Part shown: one piece after another, positions 8,964 through 17,452 of the stretch | How positions within the stretch are numbered: position 1 is the stretch's first letter | How the letters are laid out: every line of letters begins with the position of its first letter | Origin: Neobacillus rhizosphaerae | GTDB lineage: Bacteria; Bacillota; Bacilli; Bacillales; Cytobacillaceae | Direction of reading: 5' to 3' | Length of the DNA: 64,000 nt | NCBI RefSeq assembly: GCF_937468385.1 | Contig: NZ_CALBWS010000017.1 | Coordinates: 37,556 to 101,555, forward strand | Position numbers and translations under genes: made by a program | Notes under the pieces: generated by a model | Told to the model about the DNA's origin: nothing | The model's input: the letters and a program-made list of their open reading frames with translations, nothing else | Databases searched by the model: none

Positions 8964-9701
8964 TTATACTTCTATTATTTCTTCCTCTTCTTGCTGAAGA
9001 TTTCTCATTCGTTTTCGGTAAACAAATTTTGATAAATTAATACTGATTTCATAAAGAAGCAGGAGTGGTAAGGTTACAACAAAATCGGACATAAAATCTG
9101 GTGGTGTAATAACAACTGCGATAATAATAAGAACAAAATATGCATATTTTCGAACTTTCCCTAAAACAAACGGATTAATTATACCTAGTGAGGTTAAAAA
9201 CATCACTACTACCGGAAGTTCGAACAATACTCCGAATGGAAGGGTCATATTCATAATAAAGCTAAAGTATCTTTCAGCAGTAAAGTTTGTAACGAACATA
9301 TCTTGACCCATGTTCACCAAAAACTTTAGAACCATCGGGAAGATAACAAAATACCCAAAAGAAAGGCCCATTAAAAATAAGAAAAATAATGCAGGTACAT
9401 ATGAGAGGGTTATTTTTCTTTCTTTCGGTCTTAGTGCCGGCTTTACGAACAACCAAATTTGTAACGCTAAAACAGGAATCGTCCCCACTACGGCAATAAC
9501 GGTTGCAATCATGAAATAAATCCACATTATGTCACTTGGACCAAGGACCATCAGTTTTGTATCGCCAACAAACCAGCGATAAATATCATCTACATAAATA
9601 AAACCGACGATAAAAAAGACAACAAATGATAGTGCAGAAATGATAATCCGTTTGCGCAATTCCTCTAAATGATCAACTAAATTTAATTCTTTATCTGCCA
9701 T
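8964..9701 (-). CDS. tatC: Twin-arginine translocase subunit TatC
   Basis: Membrane receptor for folded Tat substrates. The 245-residue protein opens with the family signature LVDHLEELRKRI, has six predicted membrane helices, and contains LPFGVLFELPVV, the conserved Glu region. The C terminus is acidic (EEEEII). It lies immediately upstream of the Tat-signalled hydrogenase, which suggests a dedicated export pair with tatA, but a separate terminator lies between tatA and tatC. Confidence 0.95.
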   Translation of the reverse strand: MADKELNLVDHLEELRKRIIISALSFVVFFIVGFIYVDDIYRWFVGDTKLMVLGPSDIMWIYFMIATVIAVVGTIPVLALQIWLFVKPALRPKERKITLSYVPALFFLFLMGLSFGYFVIFPMVLKFLVNMGQDMFVTNFTAERYFSFIMNMTLPFGVLFELPVVVMFLTSLGIINPFVLGKVRKYAYFVLIIIAVVITPPDFMSDFVVTLPLLLLYEISINLSKFVYRKRMRNLQQEEEEIIEV

Positions 9702-9873
9702 GTACTTCCCCTGCCAATTTCATAGGTTGAAAATAAACACGCTGATTAGGAATCCTTGGAATCACCGTGCTCGAACACCCGTAAAAATACTCTCTATCAA
9801 ACGAAGCGTACCTCACGAAAAACAAATTCACTAAATTAACACCTTTTAACACGTCTTATAGTAATAAACGTTA

Positions 9874-9906
9874 AAAGAAAAGGTGCAAGACGCAATATCT
9901 TACACC
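9874..9906 (-). terminator. Intrinsic terminator of tatA
   Basis: Nine-base stem (9898-9906 with 9882-9890) with a seven-base loop and then TTTTCTTTT on the minus strand, starting directly after the tatA stop codon. Position and shape are unambiguous. Downstream tatC must rely on read-through or on its own promoter in the next 200 bases, where I see no clear one. Confidence 0.88.
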
Positions 9907-10101
9907 CTATTTAGTCAAAGTTTTCTTTTCTTCATCAATGTCTTTCATTACATCATCTGTAAGCTCACGTGTTGACTTCTTAAATTCCTTTAATGTTTGT
10001 CCAAAGGCACGTCCAATTTCCGGAAGTTTTTTTGGTCCAAAAATGATAAGTGCAAGCGTTAAAATTAAAATTAATCCCGGAACTCCGATATTTGAAAACA
10101 T
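9907..10101 (-). CDS. tatA: Twin-arginine translocase subunit TatA
   Basis: Pore-forming Tat component of 64 residues. A single N-terminal membrane helix with the [12 protein letters not shown] hinge is followed by an amphipathic helix ([11 protein letters not shown]) and a charged tail. The size matches the single-helix TatA of Bacillus Tat pairs. The start ATG at 10101 has an AAGGGGAT site. It pairs with tatC next door and is likely there to export the hydrogenase small subunit. Confidence 0.93.
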   Translation of the reverse strand: MFSNIGVPGLILILTLALIIFGPKKLPEIGRAFGQTLKEFKKSTRELTDDVMKDIDEEKKTLTK

Positions 10102-10421
10102 GGATTAACATCCCCTTCAAAGATTGTATATTTCTACTATGATTATAGTATCGAAAATTAATTTTGAGTTAATAATTCGAAATAATTCATAGTAAATTCA
10201 CAATATCCATAAAAATAAGCGTCTATGTGATATTTAGCATTTCCTTTTTTATCCCTATTTAAATCTCTATAGACAATTTAACAATAACCATAACTTAAGT
10301 CAATGCTTGGTATTTATGGTGGAATTTTTAAAATATTTTGACAAATGGTTATTTTTTGCATATAATTTGAACAATAGTAACATATACTAATGAAAATTAT
10401 AAACCAAATGGATTGGATGTG
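10102..10421. other. Divergent intergenic region, AT-rich
   Basis: About 320 bases between tatA (minus) and the small gene at 10422 (plus). The left two thirds is very AT-rich with no recognisable gene or RNA. The right end holds the consensus promoter listed separately. No riboswitch-like structure was recognised. Confidence 0.6.
10338..10366 (+). promoter_or_regulatory. Perfect-consensus sigma-A promoter
   Basis: TTGACA at 10338-10343 and TATAAT at 10361-10366, separated by exactly 17 bases. Both hexamers match the vegetative consensus completely. The predicted start is near 10373, giving a leader of about 50 bases before the small gene. Confidence 0.9.
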
Positions 10422-10667
10422 ATGAGGATGGAATTTTCACTTTGCAGTTTTGATGGAGCCCTCCCTGTAGAGGTAACAATTGATGATGACAATGGAAGAT
10501 ACACCATTCGTAAAAGCGACCGAAGTGGGGAATATTTTAATAGCCCAATTGAATTAATTGCTTGGGTTAAAACACATTTCCGTGAAGAAGAATTTTGCCA
10601 TCCCCATGAATTCAGAGGTATGCTTGCAAAATTAACAGACTATGAATTAAATGGATCGCCATTCTAA
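10422..10667 (+). CDS. Small conserved-looking protein of unknown function
   Basis: Eighty-one residues, acidic N-terminal half, no membrane segment and no Cys motif. I do not recognise the family. It reads MRMEFSLCSFDGALP at the start and contains AWVKTHFREEEF, suggesting a small mixed alpha/beta protein. The start is uncertain: TTG 10413, ATG 10422 and ATG 10428 are all possible and none has an ideal ribosome site. It is a single-gene unit between a consensus promoter and a strong terminator, so it is probably well expressed. Confidence 0.8.
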   Translation: MRMEFSLCSFDGALPVEVTIDDDNGRYTIRKSDRSGEYFNSPIELIAWVKTHFREEEFCHPHEFRGMLAKLTDYELNGSPF

Positions 10668-10680
10668 TCTTACTTTAGGA

Positions 10681-10716
10681 AAGAGCACCAGCATATTGCT
10701 GATGCTCTTTTTTATT
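10681..10716 (+). terminator. Intrinsic terminator
   Basis: Thirteen-base stem (10681-10693 with 10697-10709, one mismatch), three-base loop, then a T run. It ends the small gene. As it is nearly symmetrical, it may also stop dfrA transcription from the other side. Confidence 0.88.
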
Positions 10717-10757
10717 TTGCCATGCTGACCACGCCAGTTTCCTTTACAAGGCAGAAA

Positions 10758-11246
10758 TTAGGATTTACGTTTATATTTCCTAAATTCATAATCGTAAGGG
10801 TTTTTTTCATTCTTAATCCCTTTTTCACTGGATACGAGTTCCCACTTAGTTTGAAAAAATTCTGGGAAGAAAGTGTCACCTTCAAACTCTTTATGAATAA
10901 GAGTGATGTAAAGACATTCTGCAAAGGGAAATGTTTCCTTAAAAATTTCCGCTCCGCCAATCACAAAAATTTCATCATTTTGATTACGGCAGTACTTTAC
11001 AAACTCCTCTACTGAGTAAAAAATGGTACATTCCTCACTTTGATAATCTTGCTGGCGGGTAATGACGATATTCTCCCTGCCCGGAAGCACACGGCCAATC
11101 GACTCATGCGTTTTTCTCCCCATTGCAATCGGATGCCCAAGTGTTATTTTTTTGAAAAACTTTAAATCTTCAGGCAGATGCCAGGGCAATTGATTATCCT
11201 TTCCGATCACATTATTTTCGTCCATAGCGACAATAAAGGAAATCAT
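10758..11246 (-). CDS. dfrA: Dihydrofolate reductase
   Basis: Reduces dihydrofolate to tetrahydrofolate with NADPH. The 162-residue protein shows the family start [15 protein letters not shown], the LPWHLPEDL substrate loop with the acidic residue, [10 protein letters not shown], and IGGAEIF near 97. Length is normal. Its ATG overlaps the thyA stop by 4 bases (ATGA), so the pair forms a thyA-dfrA operon that recycles the dihydrofolate made by thymidylate synthase. Confidence 0.96.
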   Translation of the reverse strand: MISFIVAMDENNVIGKDNQLPWHLPEDLKFFKKITLGHPIAMGRKTHESIGRVLPGRENIVITRQQDYQSEECTIFYSVEEFVKYCRNQNDEIFVIGGAEIFKETFPFAECLYITLIHKEFEGDTFFPEFFQTKWELVSSEKGIKNEKNPYDYEFRKYKRKS

Positions 11247-12037
11247 ACACTGACCATCCCCTTAATATGCGGATGTGGATCATATCCTTCTAATGTAAAA
11301 TCTTCAAATTTAAAAGAGTAAATATCCTTTACATTCGGATTCATTTTAAGGATTGGCAGTGGCCTTGGTTCTCTATCCATCTGCTGTTTTATTTGCTCTA
11401 GATGGTTTTGATAGATATGAACATCTCCAAATGTATGAATGAATTCACCTGGCTTTAAATCGCATACCTTTGCAATCATTAATGTTAATAAGGCATAGGA
11501 CGCGATGTTAAACGGTACTCCTAAGAATACATCTGCTGAACGTTGGTATAGCTGACAGGACAATTTCCCATTTGCCACATTAAATTGGAACAAACAATGA
11601 CACGGCGGCAGCGCCATATCATCAATTTCAGCTACATTCCAGGCATTGACAATCAGTCTTCTTGAATTTGGGTTCGTTTTAATTTGATCAATTAATTCGC
11701 TAATTTGATCCACGGTTTTTCCATCTGCACCTGTCCATGAACGCCATTGGTACCCGTAGACCGGACCAAGCTCTCCATTTTCATCAGCCCATTCATTCCA
11801 TATACGGACCCCATTCTCCTGTAAATAGCGAACGTTGGTATCTCCTTTTAAAAACCAAAGCAATTCATAAATAATTGATCTTAAATGAAGCTTTTTTGTA
11901 GTAAGAAGTGGAAATCCTTCTTCCAAATTAAATCTCATTTGATAACCAAAGGTGCTGATCGTTCCTGTACCTGTTCGATCGCCCTTCACGGTACCAGTTT
12001 TTAACACATGCTCACATAATTGTAAATATTGCTTCAC
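11243..12037 (-). CDS. thyA: Thymidylate synthase ThyA
   Basis: Methylates dUMP to dTMP using methylene-tetrahydrofolate. Key motifs are visible: DRTGTGT near the N terminus, the catalytic [29 protein letters not shown], and YDPHPHIK near the end. I set the start at the GTG at 12037, which follows AAGGGAG by eight bases and gives 264 residues, the size of E. coli ThyA. An upstream ATG at 12061 has no ribosome site. Confidence 0.96.
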   Translation of the reverse strand: MKQYLQLCEHVLKTGTVKGDRTGTGTISTFGYQMRFNLEEGFPLLTTKKLHLRSIIYELLWFLKGDTNVRYLQENGVRIWNEWADENGELGPVYGYQWRSWTGADGKTVDQISELIDQIKTNPNSRRLIVNAWNVAEIDDMALPPCHCLFQFNVANGKLSCQLYQRSADVFLGVPFNIASYALLTLMIAKVCDLKPGEFIHTFGDVHIYQNHLEQIKQQMDREPRPLPILKMNPNVKDIYSFKFEDFTLEGYDPHPHIKGMVSV

Positions 12038-12124
12038 ATCGGACACTCCCTTAACTGCCATTCATATTTTTTCATTTTAACATATATGATCGGTTAAAAA
12101 ACGATTTCAAGAATTTCAAGCACA

Positions 12125-12156
12125 AGAAAAAGCTACCGATTCGGGCAGCTTTTTCT
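12125..12156 (-). terminator. Intrinsic terminator of the yceG-telA-terD operon
   Basis: AGAAAAAGCT at 12125-12134 pairs with AGCTTTTTCT at 12147-12156, giving a T-rich 3' arm on the minus strand. It lies ten bases beyond the last TerD gene. Confidence 0.75.
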
Positions 12157-12165
12157 AATAATAGT

Positions 12166-12744
12166 TTAAACTTCCAATCCGAAATTTCGGCAAAGTGCTG
12201 CTAAACCTCCAGCAAAGCCACTGCCTACAGCGTTAAACTTCCAATCGCCATTATGACGGTATAGCTCACAAATAACGACAGCCGTTTCTACTGAGAAGTC
12301 TTCACCAAGATCAAACCTTAATACTTCACGGCCCGAATCTGCATCGACTACCCGGACGAATGCATTAGAAACTTGACCAAAATTTTGATTCCTTGCTTCT
12401 GCATCATGGATAGTTACCGTAATCGCAATCCGGTGAACATAGGTGGGAACCTTGCTAAAATTTATTTTTATTTGTTCATCGTCGCCTTCACCTTCACCAG
12501 TACGGTTATCCCCTGTATGTTCGACGGAACCTGAAGAGTGAACTAAGTTATTGTAAAAGATAAAGTCAGAATCCTCGATGACTCTGCTGTTTGCATCTGT
12601 TAAAAAAGCTGAAGCATCTAAGTCAAAGTCATGGCCGCCGTGATAATGGTTTGTATCCCAGCCAAGCCCGATAATGACTTTTGTTAATCCAGGATTTGTT
12701 TTTGTTAAATCAATTCTTTGTCCTTTTGCTAAGTTTATGCCCAA
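12166..12744 (-). CDS. TerD-domain stress protein
   Basis: TerD proteins are calcium-binding cytoplasmic proteins tied to tellurite, metal and envelope stress. The 192-residue protein has the family pattern: [30 protein letters not shown] (the DxDxD calcium site), [16 protein letters not shown], and the [16 protein letters not shown] block. I chose the TTG start at 12744, five bases after AGGTGA; the GTG at 12753 would overlap that site. It is the last gene of a four-gene operon and resembles the YceC/D/E set of B. subtilis. Confidence 0.93.
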   Translation of the reverse strand: MGINLAKGQRIDLTKTNPGLTKVIIGLGWDTNHYHGGHDFDLDASAFLTDANSRVIEDSDFIFYNNLVHSSGSVEHTGDNRTGEGEGDDEQIKINFSKVPTYVHRIAITVTIHDAEARNQNFGQVSNAFVRVVDADSGREVLRFDLGEDFSVETAVVICELYRHNGDWKFNAVGSGFAGGLAALCRNFGLEV

Positions 12745-12781
12745 ATAAATCACCTCGTTACAAAAACTTTATGAATTTTCC

Positions 12782-13393
12782 TTAACTATATGTGCGAACA
12801 ATTTCACTTAGGCTTCCAGCTGTCGTGCCAGTACCTACTGCAGCGAATTTCCATTCATTGCCATGACGATAAAGTTCTCCGGCAACCAGACAGGTTAACC
12901 CACTATAATTATCTGATAAATTATAATGGATAAGCTCTTGATTATTACCAGGGTTAACAACTCTAATAAACGCATTTTGAATCATCCCGAAATGCTGTTT
13001 CCTTTTTACACAATCATAGATATTTACAACGAAAACAAGCTTTTGAATTTTTGAAGGAACTTTGCTTAAGTCGACAATGATTTGCTCGTCATCGCCGTCG
13101 CCATCACCTGTCAAATTATCTCCTGCGTGCTGCACGCTCCCGTCATTACTTGTAAGATTTGCAAAATAAATAACATCTTTATTGTTTTGAAGCCTGTCAT
13201 TGGCACCAAGCATTATAACAGAGGCATCACAATCAACGTTTGGCGCACTGCCTCCGCCAAACATTGAGCCAAATAAACCGCCTCCACCGCTAGTTTGAAC
13301 TGGATCCCAACCTAAACCCACCAAAACTTTTGAAAGACCCGGATTACTTTTCGTTAAATCTACTCGTTGACCTTTTTGCAAATTAATAGCCAT
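12782..13393 (-). CDS. TerD-domain protein with glycine-rich insertion
   Basis: Second TerD paralog in the cluster, 203 residues. It keeps the [18 protein letters not shown] start, GDNLTGDGDGDDEQ, and GELYRHGNEWKF. It differs from the other two in having a glycine-rich loop (about residues 37-50) and NVDCDASV in place of the usual HDFDLDAS, so the first calcium loop is altered. The start ATG at 13393 follows GGGGTGA; the GTG at 13402 is an alternative. It is cotranscribed with telA and the next TerD gene. Confidence 0.92.
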   Translation of the reverse strand: MAINLQKGQRVDLTKSNPGLSKVLVGLGWDPVQTSGGGGLFGSMFGGGSAPNVDCDASVIMLGANDRLQNNKDVIYFANLTSNDGSVQHAGDNLTGDGDGDDEQIIVDLSKVPSKIQKLVFVVNIYDCVKRKQHFGMIQNAFIRVVNPGNNQELIHYNLSDNYSGLTCLVAGELYRHGNEWKFAAVGTGTTAGSLSEIVRTYS

Positions 13394-13441
13394 TCCATTC
13401 ACCCCAACTAAGAAATTATTAGATTATCAACAACATAGTAA

Positions 13442-14545
13442 CTATGATTGTTTCAAGTTTTTAAAGTTGTCTTGAAGCTGTTCTAACCGTTTAGTACCTT
13501 CAATCCGCATTCGTTTATTTTCTTCTTCAATCGCTCGAGTTTCCTGCATCCCTTTAATGATAATATTCCAAGATTCTTCAATCGTCTCGATTTTTATACT
13601 TGGTGCGCCGGCAAGCCGTGCAATATCAGTACTTTGCTGCGAAATGTTCTGCGCATTTTTAAGGAGCATTTCATTCGTCCTGCGGTCAAGCTCACTCATT
13701 GAATCAGCGACAAGCTTCTGTCTTTTAGCTGCCACGGCCTGAATTAAGCCATTTTTAAAAATAGGTATAGTAGTAACAAAGGCGGAATTAATTTTTCCTA
13801 TCAGCTTTGTATTCCCTCTTTGTAACAGGCGGATTTGTGGTGCCGTCTGTAACGAAACCATTTTGGCCATTTCTAAATCATAAATTCTTTGTTCTAAAAG
13901 CTCAATGGCATTCTTAAGAGTATCCAATTGCATCGACGCCAATTGATCTCCTGAGGCAGCACGTGCTTCAAGCTGCGGAAGTTGAGTATTTTTGAGATCT
14001 TCGACCTTTATTTCACCAGCGACAATGTATTTTTCAAGTGTCAAATAGTATTGGTAGTTTTGTTCATACATTTGCTCAAGCATAGTAGTCGAATCGACCA
14101 TTTCATGCTGATATTTAGAAATTTCGACATACACCTTGTCAATTTCCTGCCCCATTGTTTGGTATTTTCCAAACAGCTTTTCAATCATTTTTTCACCCTT
14201 ATTGAAAAGCTTTCCGAAAAATCCCCCTGATGTCTTCTGGAAATCTTTCGCATCAAATTTATCCATAATACGACCAAGATGTTTAAGAAGCTCTCCCGAA
14301 TCTTCTACTTTGGTTGTCCGCATATTGCTTAAAATCTGATCAGAAAAACGAGATATTTGCACAGCAGGTTCTTTCCCAAACTCTAAAACTTGAATCTGGT
14401 CACGCTCATCGATCGTACGGGCCAAATTTTGAATCTCTGGTTCTTTTCGAAGAGCAAGCTTGATGTCGGAGGCTTTTGTTTCTGTAAGTTTGTCATCCGC
14501 GGCCGCTGAAGTTAAACCGGATGACGGATTTGGTGATTGATTCAC
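13442..14545 (-). CDS. TelA-family toxic anion resistance protein
   Basis: TelA/KlaA family, equivalent in context to YceH of B. subtilis. The 367-residue protein is largely alpha-helical with long charged coiled-coil-like segments (for example about 110-215 and 330-365). Hallmark stretches include RTTKVEDSGELLKHLGRIM and LLQRGNTKLIGKINSAF. It is soluble with no signal peptide. The start is a GTG at 14545 behind GGGGAG. The biochemical role is unknown; the family is linked to tellurite and other toxic-anion stress. It sits three bases after yceG. Confidence 0.92.
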   Translation of the reverse strand: MNQSPNPSSGLTSAAADDKLTETKASDIKLALRKEPEIQNLARTIDERDQIQVLEFGKEPAVQISRFSDQILSNMRTTKVEDSGELLKHLGRIMDKFDAKDFQKTSGGFFGKLFNKGEKMIEKLFGKYQTMGQEIDKVYVEISKYQHEMVDSTTMLEQMYEQNYQYYLTLEKYIVAGEIKVEDLKNTQLPQLEARAASGDQLASMQLDTLKNAIELLEQRIYDLEMAKMVSLQTAPQIRLLQRGNTKLIGKINSAFVTTIPIFKNGLIQAVAAKRQKLVADSMSELDRRTNEMLLKNAQNISQQSTDIARLAGAPSIKIETIEESWNIIIKGMQETRAIEEENKRMRIEGTKRLEQLQDNFKNLKQS

Positions 14546-14548
14546 TAG

Positions 14549-16192
14549 TTAATCTCCCCTTAAATTTTTTAAGATACCTTGAAAAAGACCTTTTTTGAAA
14601 AGTGAAGGTTCTTTAAATTCTAATTCGAATACAACATCATCAAGCCAGTGTTTATCATATAATCGGTCATCGAGATAATTTTCGATATCATTATGTCCTG
14701 GTGGATTGTACAGGACGATATCAATACCGAACTGATTTAGGAGCAGTAGCAACGCCGCATCCGATCTCGATAGCATTCCAGTTAATTCATTATTATAGAT
14801 AACTAATTTAGGGACCTGCTGTGAATAATCAAATCTTTCCAGCAGTTGAATAATATTTTTTTGCATAAACATCGCCTGTGTAAATAGGTACATTTTCACA
14901 TCTTCTAAGCTCTCCATTGGCATGGGCTTTAAACCCGGTTTTTCACATATTTTCCGAACAGCATTGGCAATGCCTTTTTGCAGACCGGATGATAAAAACG
15001 AATAGGGCCAGTAATGTGATTGCATCATATTTTCAGGGACAAGTAAACCATCCCCGCCCAATGCATTTCGATAATGAAAGCGAAAATCACTTGTACTTGC
15101 AGTGGTGAAGGGTAGCTTTCGAATCAGCAAACTATGATCTAGTTGACTAATCGACTGAAGACGGTCCCAGTATTCTTTTCGATTTTTACTTACTCCCTGT
15201 ATTTTGGCGAAAATAGAAGGAATTTTAACTTGACCATTCCCAACCTCGAAATCAGGGCGTATCATTGCTATTTCTTTACATAGAATAAATAGCTCATCAT
15301 ACGTGGTTTTTAACGTAATGGATGAAGGCGAGTAATCCCTTAATTGCCATGGTTTGTAAAGACCGGATCCCTCTTGGTTTAAAATAGTCTCAATCTCTTT
15401 TGAAGCCCTATATGCAATGGTTGTTTTCCTGCTGCGTTTTTCCAGGGGAAACGGCTCTGTTGGCAACTTATTTTGAAAATGATGGGTGAATACTTGCTCG
15501 TCCATCATCCCTGCTAAAATATCCTTACCGTCCGGATGAAAAATAACGATATCACAGCCAAGCTTTAGTAAATAATATAAGAAATATTGATGACTTTTCT
15601 TAAAGTCACCATACCACAAAAATTTTGGCATCGTCTTTTGTGGGTCCGCATCCTCTAAAAGCGGCTGCAAATGGTTGATAGACCATTTCACAAGATCAAC
15701 AAGAACCCGCCTCAATTCTTGGTTTTTCAATCCATCCGTTTCCAGTTCCGTGTACAAATTTAAAGTTGTAATCATCGCTTCACGTAGTTTTCGATGAATC
15801 ACAGGCATACTCGACTTTAATAAAAGCTGTTCCCCGTCAAGAAAGGCGGTAAAGCGGTTAATGGACAGCTTCTGTTCTTGATTAATATTTAACACCTTTT
15901 GAATAGATTGAAAGTGAGCATTATTTATCGCTTTATCAAGTGACTCCTCACTTAGCAGGTGGAGATTCCATTCTGCAGTATTATTTACATAATCAAAAAG
16001 CTGATTATAATAATCATCAGTGTCAATCGGTATTCCAAAAAACTTTCCTAATACTTGCCCAATCTGAATTGTTCCATTTTCTAATGAATAATTTGGCCGT
16101 TCCGGCAACTGTTTTTTCAACATACCAGGCCAATTTTCATAGGAGAGGGATCCTACAGGACGGACGTTCAATTGATTTAATGGTGGATACAT
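14549..16192 (-). CDS. YceG-family protein of the Ter stress module
   Basis: A 547-residue protein matching the family of B. subtilis YceG, which accompanies TerD/TelA. No catalytic motif is known to me. The sequence has an internal repeat: PKFLWYGDF...GCDIVIFHPDGKD (about 190-225) and PKLVIYNNEL...GIDIVLYNPPGHND (about 455-500), suggesting two related alpha/beta domains. It is soluble with no signal. The start ATG at 16192 is preceded by AGAGGGAAGGGA. It heads the left sub-operon (yceG-telA-terD-terD), separated from the right sub-operon by about 460 bases. Confidence 0.9.
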   Translation of the reverse strand: MYPPLNQLNVRPVGSLSYENWPGMLKKQLPERPNYSLENGTIQIGQVLGKFFGIPIDTDDYYNQLFDYVNNTAEWNLHLLSEESLDKAINNAHFQSIQKVLNINQEQKLSINRFTAFLDGEQLLLKSSMPVIHRKLREAMITTLNLYTELETDGLKNQELRRVLVDLVKWSINHLQPLLEDADPQKTMPKFLWYGDFKKSHQYFLYYLLKLGCDIVIFHPDGKDILAGMMDEQVFTHHFQNKLPTEPFPLEKRSRKTTIAYRASKEIETILNQEGSGLYKPWQLRDYSPSSITLKTTYDELFILCKEIAMIRPDFEVGNGQVKIPSIFAKIQGVSKNRKEYWDRLQSISQLDHSLLIRKLPFTTASTSDFRFHYRNALGGDGLLVPENMMQSHYWPYSFLSSGLQKGIANAVRKICEKPGLKPMPMESLEDVKMYLFTQAMFMQKNIIQLLERFDYSQQVPKLVIYNNELTGMLSRSDAALLLLLNQFGIDIVLYNPPGHNDIENYLDDRLYDKHWLDDVVFELEFKEPSLFKKGLFQGILKNLRGD

Positions 16193-16409
16193 TCATAATC
16201 CCTTCCCTCTGAAAGCGAAAGCTTATTTTCAAGACGTTTAGTAAATTATGTAAGGTTTCCTTATTATCATATCACAGTTAATAAAAGTGTTCATTTTTTT
16301 CTACGAAAGTCTTCTAAAAATGTTTCGTTTTTTAGGCTACTTTCTAATTTTCACCTTTTTCCTTGTCCTTACATACTATTTGAGTACCAATCAAAAGAAG
16401 GTGACTCGA

Positions 16410-16655
16410 ATGAGATTTTTATATAGGCGACCTAAGTTGGATTTGATAAATGAAGAATTAAATACCGTTATGGAAGTAATGGTTTCTGATGTGTTTGTTT
16501 ATCTTGATTTATTTGTGTTCAGTTTTATCTTTACACTATTGCTCTCCCCGGTATTACCTTCTATAGCCATGTCGATTCTATTTTTTTTAGCTTGTTATGG
16601 ATTATTGTCCTGCCTTTACTTCTTGATTTTCAACCTGATACTAAAAAAATATTAG
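16410..16655 (+). CDS. Small two- or three-pass membrane protein on the opposite strand of the Ter island
   Basis: I do not recognise the family. From the ATG at 16410, which follows AAGAAGGTG by eight bases, the 81-residue product has two hydrophobic helices (about 28-48 and 54-75) after a basic N terminus. In-frame starts at 16320 or 16287 would add another hydrophobic helix. It lies on the plus strand in the gap between the two Ter sub-operons, and its end overlaps the HAD gene stop by four bases. T-rich sequence can mimic membrane helices, so confidence is moderate. Confidence 0.5.
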   Translation: MRFLYRRPKLDLINEELNTVMEVMVSDVFVYLDLFVFSFIFTLLLSPVLPSIAMSILFFLACYGLLSCLYFLIFNLILKKY

Positions 16656-17452
16656 GTTTTAAGAGGAAGTAGTTTTAGAAACTGTTGGAGAATTTCATCG
16701 CCTGCAGAAACACCATATTTTTTCGTTAAGGTGAACTTAGTGGTAGTTAACTCACCAGCAAGCTCGCCATGTCTTGGGACAAAACGGTATTGGCAGTTTT
16801 GTAGAAAGTCCCAGTCAAGGATCGAGTCACCCGCTCCCGCTATTGCCTTCATTCCCTCACGCTTACAAATATATTCTAGGGCTGAACCTTTATTAATAGC
16901 CTTTGGGATAAAGTACAGCTTTCGCCCTTGCAAGGAAATTCTCCAACCATATTTCCCCACCAGTTCATTAATTACTTTCTTGTCTGAAGCTGAAGGCAGA
17001 TTATTTAATATATAGTAAAAAAATTGTTTCCCTGCATGCCTCATTTGTCCATCAAAATGAAAGCCTGCCCCATGTAAAATAGACCGTAATTCAGCTTGGG
17101 AAATAGACTCTGATTGCAGGCGAGTATTAATATGCTCTGACCATTCCTCCAATGGAATTCCTCGACAAAGAATATTGGCACCATTTGAGGTAATCGCATA
17201 TTTAATAGAAATTTCCTCTGGAAAAATAACAAACCGATTATATTGCTCAGTTGTTCTCGTTGTAACTGGCACAAATAAATGTTGCTGAGATAGTTCTTTT
17301 AAGGCTTGAAAGGATGATGTTGTCATATAGGCAACCCAGTAACCATCTTTCTTTTCAACAGGAGTAAGGTCCAATTCTTTGGGTTCACCTAGCTCATTGA
17401 TTGCCCGTTTGGAATACATCAAAGTTCGGTCAAGATCAGCTGCAAAAATCAT
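16652..17452 (-). CDS. HAD-superfamily phosphatase of the Ter biosynthetic module
   Basis: The 266-residue protein has the HAD motifs: DLDRT (motif I, Asp6/Asp8), TTRT (motif II), a Lys in NKGSAL (motif III, about 188) and GAGDSILD (motif IV, about 205). The cap insertion places it near the Cof/HAD-IIB type. It overlaps the StiP gene by 4 bases (ATGA), so the two are coupled. Published genomic analysis of Ter systems predicts such phosphatases act on a nucleotide-like product; the substrate is unknown. Confidence 0.88.
   Translation of the reverse strand: MIFAADLDRTLMYSKRAINELGEPKELDLTPVEKKDGYWVAYMTTSSFQALKELSQQHLFVPVTTRTTEQYNRFVIFPEEISIKYAITSNGANILCRGIPLEEWSEHINTRLQSESISQAELRSILHGAGFHFDGQMRHAGKQFFYYILNNLPSASDKKVINELVGKYGWRISLQGRKLYFIPKAINKGSALEYICKREGMKAIAGAGDSILDWDFLQNCQYRFVPRHGELAGELTTTKFTLTKKYGVSAGDEILQQFLKLLPLKT

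Noticed and set aside
16200..16260. Second ECF-type promoter before yceG (GGAAAC ... CGTC)
   Set aside because: The spacing between the elements is 18 bases instead of 16 and the -35 differs, so it does not meet the consensus.
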